Shown one piece after another: positions 1 to 12,200 of a DNA stretch of 64,000 nucleotides. Position numbers and translations under genes: made by a program. How positions within the stretch are numbered: the stretch's first letter is position 1; every line of letters begins with the position of its first letter. Under the pieces are notes generated by a model. It was not told the DNA's origin. It saw only the letters and a program-made list of their open reading frames with translations, and made no database searches. This DNA comes from Litomosoides sigmodontis (Eukaryota > Nematoda > Chromadorea > Rhabditida > Onchocercidae), in NCBI GenBank assembly GCA_963070105.1, contig OY718803.1, forward strand, positions 769,501-833,500, written 5' to 3'.

Positions 1-118
1 TCATTGGAGCATATTTGTTCCTGAGCACTAGCATCACGTAATTTGCATCATCCTAATAAAATTAGCAAATTGGATTTTCTTTCATTTGCAACATTTTTTT
101 GAAATATGCTTTTTCAAG

Positions 119-255
119 TTGATGGATCGCAGTTAACCGTACCGATACGCTTTCGTACCCGATCAATCAATGGACGTCTGATGACATTATCGGCGTATGG
201 AACTAAAGAGAGCATTTTCACTGTGAGTAACTATCATATCACTAACACTTTGCAA

Positions 256-290
<35 letters not shown>

Positions 291-3200
291 AGCTCCTCGT
301 TTTAAGATTTGCAATAATGAGAGTTACGTGATAGGCGTAAGGAAATTTTCCTCAAACTAAGCACAAATGATAAATTGCCTTATGCTTATCACTGCAATTT
401 CATTTCATCACTATCACACTGAATTTATTTTCTACAAAAAATAATAAGACATTTCAGTTTTTCTTGAACAGCAAATTTTTCCGGATGACTAATCTGCGTT
501 TTTCCAGCTCTCTGCAACTATCAACAATACGGCTATGGTTGTTGATTTGATCGTTGGACAACGGAAAATGATCACGGAAACGACGAAGCATTTATCCGGT
601 TTGATCACTTATCTTCGATAATTATTTCCTAAGGTTAACAACAGCTTCCTTTTAGGACATCAACTTTAGGCAAAACGCTGGAACGCTTGCAACTTAATGC
701 CTAATATTTCAGATAAAATTGACGAAAGAGCAAATTTGGCAAGCCTTTGTAAATAACTCAGCCATTCTTGGCACATTCACTTTCAAAATTAAATTCACTT
801 TCACATAGTGAAAAATGGGAGAATTTTTAGCTGTAAATAATGGAATGGAATATTCGCTATCAATTCAGTTAAATTTGGAAAGGAAGATGCTTAAAATGAT
901 TTACGGCATGGGAGTGGTAGATTGGCATGAATTTACTGATAGCATAGAAATTGAAAATCGCACTCTGCTCGCTATGACAGTTGGAAGTAGCGGTACGGTT
1001 TCATCTCAACAATTACATTTAAAACTGCTTGAAGGTAATTTCTAGTAAGCTTAGGTCTACCTCATCATCGTTTCTTGCCATCACAATCATTGCCACAGCT
1101 GCCGTCACTCCGCTAATGAGTTTTGAGGAAGTTCAAAACTGTTTACAGTTAGAGTTGTAGAAGGAGTGGATGGTGTAATCGGTTGTGTTGCAATCCTTGG
1201 CTTAACGGTTGGTGATCGTTTTGTGTTTGAATTGGAGGAACGGAGACGTTCTGAAAATGTCAGAGCTAACTGCGCTATGCTTTGTACTTCAAACGAGCAG
1301 TGCAATGAGGTTCTTTTTTTTTTTCTTTAAATTTCATCAAATTCAATCATTTCATCAAATACCTAATTCAACATTTCTACAGCAATGTGACAACGATCGT
1401 TTGCCTATCTCCACGTCTCTGTAAATTTTTGATATAATTACACGTGTGTTACGCACACGTAATGCTATTGAGAGATAATTATATTAACTGATAATTCCTC
1501 CTCCAATCTTTACAATTATTTCAAACATTTTTATGGTAATCTTTTAAACTTCAATAATTTAGTTCTATGTGAGAGATGATAAATTATAGAGAGGGAGGCG
1601 CAAAGTTAAATTAGGTCTTAGTGCTTAATTACTTTTTCTCCTCTACGACAAACATTTTGCTAGCATTAGCGATAAAGGTTTTGCAAAAAGGTCTTCTTCT
1701 CCTCAAATAAAAATTCCAGGGTACGTGCGTTGACCTGTTTCATACAGCTGTATGCAACTGTCGTGGAACTTACCGATCAGGAAAACGTTGTGATAGAGGT
1801 GTTGCTGGCACTATTATTTAGAATTTTCAATTACTTCACGATGACTTTTGAGAAGTTTTGTCATTTATTCACGAAGTGCTAAATTTCTTGCAGCAAAATT
1901 CTAAAAAACAAATTTTTGTTTTTAGCAATGCGAACGTTGAATGTGTCTTGGGATCAATACATTTCCTACAGGATTAGCGATGATGAATCACAGCCAAATA
2001 TCATATCAATTGAATTTAAGGTTAATTTAAAATGAAGCGAAGCAACGAAGTAGCAAGCAGCAAATTTTTTTCCTTATTTTTTTAAAGATATAATTGAAAA
2101 GAGCGAGTGATAACAACAATCGATGATAACACTAACAACAATAAATCAAAAATTTACGAATCGATGAAACTTAGGACAACAAAAATAAATTTGTGATTTG
2201 TGCAGGAAAGGAAAGTTGCAAAATATGGGAATAATTTGCTTGTTCATAATTTCATTTTTCCATAAATTAATTAAAGCATCGACGACAGCTGTGCTTTTAG
2301 ACGGACGTAAAGGAAGGCTTAATAATTCACGGAACAATTTCATCACTTGAAACTGGGAAACCAATCGGTGAGCTAAAAGTAGCACTTATTTATGGACAGC
2401 TACAGTTAACAGTTGCTAATCGTGCTGAAATCAGTTTCGATAATATCACTCTTGACAGTGATCGGTAAGCGGTCATTTTGCTTGATTCATTATCCAAACT
2501 TAATTAAATCATCTGAATTCATAATTGAAATTTTTATGAAATTAATTATCATTGACGGGGATTATGAATGATTGCATATTTTGGTGTGTATGCTTGTGGT
2601 GAATCTAAATCAAACGTAAATGTAGAAAATCTCGCTGAAAGTTTTGCGAGTTAGCCTTTTCAGAAATTGTAGGCTTTAAATTATGCGTCGAATAATTAAT
2701 GCTAAAAGGAAATAATTTAAATTTGCTATGATAGTCAATAATTTGTTTCTTTTGCATTAAACTTAAATTTTTTCTCCTAAGTTCAAATTTAAAAACATTT
2801 CTTTTTGCTATTCTTCAGGTTCAATCAAATCTTATTGGAATTTGAGTATAGCACTAGTACGATTCGCATAACTCTTAACGGTAATGCGAAATCGGTAAAT
2901 CTAAATACCAGTGATAAGGATTATCATTTCCGGTAAAATTGCATTTAATTCTCCGAAGAACTTGCTTATTTCGATTGGCACTAATTAAAATTAATTTCAT
3001 TAGAAGAGCAACACATTTTCATTTATTGCTGCTATTGGAAATTCAAGAGAAATTTCTCGGATTATGAGGGAATCTTGCAAATGTTTGCTTGTTTTAATAA
3101 AATCATTAATTTGAAATTAGTTTCCCTTAATATTAGATTTGACAACGAATTGTTCTTTTGTGCTGGAGATATTGAAGTTGGCTTATCTGGTTGCTTACGT

Positions 3201-6200
3201 GGAATCTACGTTGACTACTTTGATGTAATCGAAGGATATGCTAGAGGCTCAACCAAGGTACCAGTGATATCATTTCTGATAATTAATTTATGGTACTGTT
3301 AAATGAAAAGCTTTTTAAATTATTACATTCTAGGTAGATGCAAATGCGAAATTGAGAAGTTGCAGTAGAAGCGGAATAATTGACGTTGTAGCTGAGGGAG
3401 CTAAAATTTTGCCGTTGTCAAGTGACGAGGAAGTGTTAGTGAACGGAATTGCGGAGGAGCAAGAATATGACGTTGGAGTTGATTATTCGCGTGAGCATGT
3501 GACCAGTGAAATTGAACAACATCACGACGAACAGGTGAAGCTAGAAGCAATAAGCTTGCAAGCAATTTTAAAATTTGCTACAGCAAATGAAGAGGCAATG
3601 TTAACGTAAAATTGACGTAAAGATAACACGTGGAATAATTTGTTACGTTGAAGAGAAAAGGTGAAGAGAATTTCAAACTTATCAAGAATTCAGTGAAATG
3701 TACGAAGGAAGATGGTATGCTAGCTTGTTCGTGTCGAGAAGGATTTGTTGGACCGCTCTGCCAATTTTGTACGTTTGCAGTAATTTCCTAAATTTAGATA
3801 AATGCTTGTTGCTAAATTAAAAACTTAAATATAAACAAATTTTTGCTTCATTTAAATATAAAATTTTATGTTTGAGGAATAATTTTCTGAATTTATTTTG
3901 AAAATGAATCGTTTTATTCAAAAATAGAACAAAAGAGCATTTTCTTCTTTAAGCACTTTTCCCGTGGAACTGTGATGAGATATATCGTAATGGTAACACC
4001 ATATCAGGAACGTATGTTATTGATCCTGATGGTCCCGGGCCTTTACCGGAAACGTATGCGTATTGTGAACGCGGTAAAACAGTCGTACCGCACAATATGC
4101 CTAATAATACAGTAATTCATAATAAAGATTTGGGTGATATTCATATGATTGTTAATTATAAGTAAGTTTAAAAAAAATTTTCGTTGTGCTTAAATTAATA
4201 TTGTTAATTAGTTTCCTTTCATAAAAGTTTAACACTTATCCAATTTATTTAAATAGCAAAACTTTTAGAAATTTAATTTTGTTGAAGATTATTTAACGAT
4301 GAACTTCTAAGAAGTTTAAAGCGTAACTCCGTTTCCTGCTCACAAACAGTACTGTACAGCTGTAGTGCAGCGCCGCTTAGGTAAACTTCACACTTTTTTC
4401 CATTCCCATTTGATGAATAATTTTTTTAAAACATTCTCATAAGAAAAAAAAGCAAATAAATTTCAATCAATTAAAGCAGACAGTAATTAAAGCCGTCTAA
4501 TGTGCTTCAACTGACGTAAGTTTTACACACAACAACGTGAGACTGCAACTGCTGCATTGCGGTAGAGTTTGAAGTTAGGCGCGTGAGAACTGTTATTGTC
4601 AGTTGCAGGTTTGATAAAATGAAAACGTGGTTCACGTCGATTGCAAACGAATTCTTTCGAGGATTTGGTATTGACGGAACATGCGCTTGTCAAAGTAATA
4701 AATGTAAAAGTAAGCGTTTCTCTTCAAAGCTGTCGAATAGAAAGAAAGGCAAAATTGTCGTCTTTTTCATTTCGTTTTTTAATCCTACGTGATAAACGTT
4801 TAATGCAACAACGTTATGTTTTAATAGACGTCAATTGCATGCTAAATTAAGCTTACTACTTTCGTTGCACGCAGATCGTGCACCACTTCATTTTGATTTA
4901 TACTAAGGTTTTATCAAATAAGTGACGTCCACTTCGTTTACACGCAACAATAAAACGTGGAAGGCATCATGAACGCTTTACCAGCTCTCGCTTATTTTTC
5001 AATGACGAAAGTGGGAAAAAAAACCCAAAATTTTTTGAATTTTTAGTTTCTGAAACTTTCGTCTTTTCCTCTGGCTGTGCAATGTATCTTTTTTTAGAAT
5101 GTAATTGCGATGACGGTGGTGTTGCAAGTGATTACGGTATATTAACAGGTGATCAAGTGCCAGTTCGAGGTATCTATCGATTAACTGATACGTCAGTTGA
5201 CGACGATAAGGGCGATATGACGCTTGGACCGTTGGTTTGTGTCGGAAGTGGTATGTGATAATGACGTCTGATCAACAGAAAATACTTTGCAAAACGTGAA
5301 CAAAAAATATCGAATTCATTTAATTACACATTTCCAGTTCGAATTTATGACTACGATAGAGCATTTCCAATTTTCTTTCTGAGTAATTCACGGCTGTTAG
5401 CTTTTGCTACTAAATTAGTGCATAGCAATTTGAATAATTAGATCAGGTAAATTAGTCAAGCAGTTGTGAGTCACAAAATTATAGAAGGCATATATGTGTG
5501 CGTGATGTAAAATTGAAACAATGTATGCATTAGCATTTATAATATAATTTTGAGACAATGAAGAAAAATAAAGAGGTAGGTAGGAATGGAATCGTTTAAC
5601 TCATAGAAGGAATTGAAAATGACCTACTTGTTCCATTTCCAATTTTCAATCCGTTCATTTGAGCTGGCCAATCTGACGCATATACAATGACAATTAGAGA
5701 ACAATTCGCCTCGACAGGTATCGGCACTTGGAGTGGCAGCACGTTGAGTTTTGAATTTCGCACTTATCTGCAAAGTGCCACTTTACTCGCATCGAACGAT
5801 GCACGAATTACGATTGCAATGAACGAGCGAACATTTCGTCTGGAAATTAAAAATCAAATTAATTTAACACTTATCTCGCAATCAAGGTGTGCACTTTTTC
5901 CCTGCACTTACCTATCGTTGTAGAAAAAAATTTTTTGTTCATTTAAATATTAATAAAATTAAAAAATTAAAAAAAAGCCAAAAATTGGACAATTAACTAG
6001 GTTGGAAGGCATTTGTAACACAAACTATTTCCTGTAAATTATGATTTAGGGAGCACTAATCAGTTCGCTAATTTCTATAAATAGCGCTTAAAGATGAGTT
6101 TTTTTTTACCGCGAATTTTAATAGAAATGTTTATTTGCTCGTAATTTGAATAATTCGTTTTTTTTTTAATGTTACAGAACTGAAGCAGAAATTTGTTATT

Positions 6201-9200
6201 GTCAGGAATTCTTTTTATTAAATGAGCTGATAATTCAACTAACAAATGTTTCAAAAACCGAATTCCGCTTGTAAAGTGATTAAGGGAAGGCAAGGTGCGG
6301 CGGTCACAGCGCAATTGTGAGTTTTCTAAAATTGCAGAAAAAATGATGGACACTGGCATCGAATTATCGTTCATATTCGAGATGGATCGGTACGGTTCTC
6401 CGTGGACGATACGGTAGCAACAACAGCAATTAAACGCCACTCATTTAGCAATGCGTACTTAAGTATTGGTGGGTAAGTAAATTAGTTTATATGCTGTGTT
6501 TGAGAGTACCTGAACGGTTTAAGACTAACTAGAGCATTCTGGTTCAGCATGAGGCATATTCTGCGCTAGCAAATAGTGAAAGCAGTAGAGAACGTTCTAA
6601 TATGTGATTTTAATTATTTTAATCACATATCTATCAGTAATAGAAATTATCATTTGTTATTATCGCTGCAGACCGGAATGCCTCGAAATTGCAAACTTCT
6701 ACTAAAAAACTTAATGTAATACTAAATTTCATTTTTAGTGGTCGTAATGGTTTCTTGGGTTGCATCCGTCAAATACTTCTGAATGGTACACTTCAAGAAG
6801 TACGCCATACATTGCGGAGTAAATGTATAAACAAATGTGAGTCACATCATTGCCCTGAAGAAAGTCGTTGTGAGGAAGATTTTGCAAGCGATACTGTACG
6901 TTGCGTGTGCAAGAATACTATCGTACATTCGGGACATTTATGCCAAAACAGTAAGTTCTTTTTTGCTGTTGGAAAAAAATTTCAAATGGAAATGACGAAA
7001 GATTGCAATTGCTGTTAGCAATGCAAATAATCTATTTCGAATTATCTCTCTTGCATATCTTAAAAATGTAGAAGATAGAAAGAAGGTGATGCAATTATTG
7101 TATATTAATTTTTAATAGTTCTAAATTATTTGGATGCATAAGGGCAGATATGTGGAAGAAATACCTTATAACTGTTGAAGTGATTACTCAGTAATTTTTA
7201 TCTGAAAGTAGTAATTTGATATATTTCACAAATAAGTTGTAACGGTAACAGTATTCTGTCATTGCTACAGAATTCACTGACATATTACTGTAGTAGATAC
7301 TGTAATGACAACAGTAAATTGAGTATTTTTTTGCAAAATTTTGAAGTGGTACATTTGTAAAATATAGCAGCTTCCTGCTTCGTTCTCTGAAGTCAATGAA
7401 ATAAATTGGAATGCTTGAGGTACTAATTTTGGGACGGAAGTTAGCTTCCACAATTCAAAGGAAGCATTTTTGAAAGCTGAAAATGTTACTGTTGTAAACG
7501 CTTTGACGGCACGGATTGCGTTTAGCTTCCGCACCGATCAACGTGATGCCTTGCTAATTTACATTCACGATCAATTATACAATTTCCTACAGGTACATAC
7601 AGTTTACTCATTCATTTCATGATTATTTGAAATAAGCTTTTAAGCTATCTCTCTTTTTCAAACTTAAAATTTTCCAAAAATTCCGAAAATATCAACTGCA
7701 ACTGTTTTGTAAAATTAAAATAATTGAGATGCTAATTTTTAAACAATTAAATAAAGTATACAAAAAATTTTGGAATAAATATCATTAATTTCATTTTAAT
7801 GGCTACACTTTTAACTATTTTGTTTATCACTTTTTGTCACATTCAATTGGCATTTTTATTTTCGAAATAAAATAAAATGCCATACAACGGCGAAATGATT
7901 TAAATAGAAAAAATATCTCCAAACTGACTTAAAAAATTCCAAATCAGCAAAGGCTATAAGCAGGTGCACCTGTCCGATCATTCACGTATGACAGTAACGC
8001 TTAACTACAATCGCACCATCCATCGCTGCGTGGTTGTCGCCAGAACTGGAAATGGTAAATTAAATTTAAAATAGTAAAAATTCGAAAATAATTTCTGCTG
8101 GAGAAAAATTGGCAGTAAACCGGCAAATGATATCACGTCCCTATCTGTAGCACAATAAGAGAGCCGGAATTACTGAAGTTGAGAAACAGAAATTTCGAAT
8201 ATTACTTTGTGAGATGAAAATTTAAGCCGAAAAATTCAGTTCACCCTGATCAATCATACTAATTTAAAAGAAAGAAATTATGAAATTTATTGCAGAATAC
8301 AGTCGAATGAGATGGATTCAGGTGATGATATTTCAATGGTCTGATTGGGTGGAATTTTATGTCGACGATGAAATATGTCGAATTCCCGGAAAACGCATCC
8401 TTTCCAATAATTTCATTAAGAAGTTCGAAATAGCTGACCACATGAACGGCAATTTATTTCATTTCTTTTTTTTATGAATCATAATTTTTTAATAAATACA
8501 ATTAATTTAAAAACTTCAACTCAAGGAAGCTGAAAGTAATCAAAAATGACAAACCTTATTAGAAGAATATAGAGCATTGAGGAGGAGGAAAAATTGCTAC
8601 ACTTGCAGGTACTAGCTTTTAAGTAAATTAAATTTAAATTCTAAAACACCCACTATTAATTGGGTGCGAAAAGTGTTCTAAAATTCAGATATTGTTCAAC
8701 CACCGGTTTCGCCGATAACAGACGATAGCGCTACTTTCAATCGTCCATACGTTTTGCTGTTCGTCGCTGGCGTGCCAACCGAAGTTCATTTCGGCAAGCT
8801 GGAACCAATTTACCGATCAACTACGCCTAACTTACTTGGTTGCATGCGTAGTTTAATAATTGGCAAGACGCTAATCGACATGCGCGATCGACACTATTGG
8901 TCTAATTATCCAGCTAAATCAAGTTTGGGATTATTTCTCTCTAAGGAATATGAAATTTAAAAGCTAACCTGCATAAGCAAACATATTTTAACTTGAAATA
9001 GCCCAAGTAAAGCGCTTAAATCAATTCAAAATTGCTAACGTACGTAAACGGCTATTAAGAAACGTTGAATTTTTGCTATCTTAATTTTTTTTTCATTTAA
9101 ATTTTGCTGTAGGAAATTTGATCACCTAAATGGAAATGGTGAAGAATAAGTAACGCGGTAAAGTTAACAAGTTATAAAGAGCTTCAAAAAATTCAAATCA

Positions 9201-12200
9201 GTAAATTTTTATACGTTTTTAAAGATTCAATCAATTTTGGCTGCAAAATGGGGTGCAGTAAAATTGAAAATTTATGCAAAAATGATGGTCGCTGTTTGGT
9301 GCGTTGGTCGGCGACACGTCGTACTGAAAACAACGTTAGTTGTAACTGCGCTCGAACATCGTATTATGGCAAATACTGCGATGAAGGTAAGATAGATTAG
9401 ATTTTATGAATTACTCAAAAAAAAATTCTCATTGAAATTTCAAATATTCAAAATTCTCGACTGGCAAGGAAAATTCTCGCTCAGTACGGTTAGATAAAAT
9501 TGCCGAATGTTTTTCCGGTTTTCCTGTTTAATTATCCTGTCATTATTAAACTGTTCTAGTAATATTTAATAAATTTTTTCTGGATTTTTTTCCGAGAACC
9601 TGTTGCAAAGCTAATGGTCACTTTTTTTATGGAATATATTGTTTGCTTAGTTGATCAGTTGGTTCATCTGCTGAAACACACGCGATGAAGCAATATGATG
9701 TCATTGTATAAAATAGTTATTTTACACGTGAATGAAACGTACACTTGCAAGAAAATAAAATTTTGGCAAAAATTAACTTATTTCATTAACTTTATCGTCA
9801 AAATTATTTTACAATTTTTCAAATTCAAATTTTTTAAAATCTTGCAATCCTACAGCTGTATGTTCAACTACTGCTCCGACTCTTTCCCTCTAGCTTATTT
9901 TCCTATCAGATCAATAATTTATGCGTTATAGAAGATGGCGCGCATTTCACCGGCAGTTCAATACTAATATTAAATGCGGTTGAAATATTTGAAAAAGTGA
10001 TCTTTGATTGGCAAAAAATTGACGACGAAATATTCAGTTTTGCATTTTCTACGACAAAATCGACGAAGTTTACAAGGCCACAAGCACTTGCAACAATTCA
10101 TTTTAAGCATAATAAGTAACATTTCTACTTCTCTAAATTATAATTAAAATTTTTTCTTTTTAAATTTTTTTAAAATTTCAACTTTTTAAATTTTAATGAC
10201 ACTTGATAAATGCTTTATTTGCGTTAAAGCTATGTTTTATCCAGCGTAAGTATGCATTTTTTTTGCTAACAATAGCTGTGAACTGGTCAGTTATCGACAT
10301 GTTATTAAATGTATGAAAACAAATGACGTACGTCTAAGACGTGACTCCTTTCGTAGCTTTTTTAAGGACGCTTCAAGTAACACTGTGCAAAAATGGCTCA
10401 ATGAATATTGATATAACGTCAAGCAATGCAACGCTTGTTCATACATTCCCGCACAACTATAATGACGGTTATCGGCATTATTTTCACTCAACATTTCGAG
10501 GCGGTAAATCGTTACAAGTAGCGGTGCGACATTTGAACACATCCATTTATTAATTGATTCATAAGCTTAAATACAACTACCAATTTAAATTCCTTAAAGA
10601 GCTATGGTAAATGAGGCTTCCTTTCACTGTTTGCGGTAAAGCAAACGATATTTGATAGAATATGCTAATTAAATTTCAGATAGATTCATCGAAATATGAT
10701 ATTTTATCAGATTTAGCAGCAGCCTTATCACTTACATATGCGATCAAATTTTCCTTCGGAGGACCATTCGTTACGAATTCTTTAGATACGATAGGAGATG
10801 ATAAAAAAGCAGTTAAGGATAACTATACTGGTTGCTTATCAAGTGAGTTTCACATTTTCATGCTGAAAATTAAATTTATTAAGCAAAAAGAGAAATTCAT
10901 TCTTTTCAATCCATCACGAATTCGATGGTGCTGTAATTGCGCGAAAGAAGTTGCTGTAAAATGTTCATTTGTCGTAAATTTCGATTTCACGTTTACTTAA
11001 ACATTGATATCACGTTCGTAAAAACGACACGTAGATGCTTTCCACATTCCTATAAGTCAAGCTTAATTTACTGCATTACCGCTGTTTCACGCCATATTAA
11101 TTTAATTAGTTACAGAATTTTTCTTTTTGATTAAGTTAGAATTAAAATGACATTGTCCTTACCGTCGAGAAGACAATTTATTAAATTCCAATTGCATAAT
11201 TACGCAATACTTGTTGAAATTAATATTTTGTTATTTATGCAAGAAAATTTCAGCAAAAAATGTTCACTCTGTTTGCAAATCAAATTTTCAGATGTTGAAA
11301 TTGACATAAATGTCGCACGCATAAACCTCAGGCCTATTTTATACTTACGAAAATCGGAGTTTGAATTTGCTGAATCGGTGAAAATTATTGGTAATAAAAT
11401 TCAGCTGGGTGCATGCAACTCATTTCTAATTCCTGGAAGTTTACCACGTAGGCGTTTTCAAATAATTTAAAATAATATAAAATAGATGAAGGAAGTTACA
11501 AATAAATTGATCTCTTCCTTAGCAGAAATTAAAAGAGAACGACAGCTACTGAAATCACTTCTGTTGTTTATTTCAAAATTCAAAAATTTAACTTGTTTGA
11601 CAAAATTTCGCGAAATTTCAGCAATACCAAACACAGTTGAAGCACCACATTGGGATTCACCATTTATCATTGAACCTTATCAAAGACTGGATGATGATAG
11701 TGTGAATGTCAGCGAAACCGAAATTTTCGAATGTATAAATTTTATTTCTTAACTTAAAGAAAAATTTTTAATTAGTAAAAATCAGGGAACGGTGAAAACC
11801 GGTGTCTCTCCATGTTTGGCCACAAATTTATCACATCAATCTGGTAACTTAACTTACGATTAAATTGCAAACTAAATCGATAAATTCAGTCAAAAATTTG
11901 AATTTTTGATGAACTGATAAAAAGTTTTTGTCAAAATTATCAGTAAATTGATCCTTTAAATTTGAACGTTAGAATTTGATGAAGTATTTTTAAGAAGTAA
12001 TTTTGATAAAATATCACTAACAACTATTTAATTCATGTATTTGCAAAGGGTGGATGATACCATTTTCGATAACACTTATCATAGTGATAATTTTTGTCGG
12101 CATATTCCTTTTCTCAAAATGTAGCGAATGGGAGCAATTATCGATGCCACCAGGAAATTCGGAAGGTATTGCTAAATTTTAAAATTATTCAAATGATTTT

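Noticed and set aside
1383..1420. Small exon-like segment with acceptor and donor (QCDNDR...) in the neurexin-like gene
   Set aside because: Including it breaks phase with the exon at 1,720. Joining 1,309 directly to 1,720 gives a perfect six-Cys EGF.
6600..6630. Inverted repeat ATATGTGATT...AATCACATAT
   Set aside because: 10-bp AT-rich arms within an intron; expected by chance in this composition.
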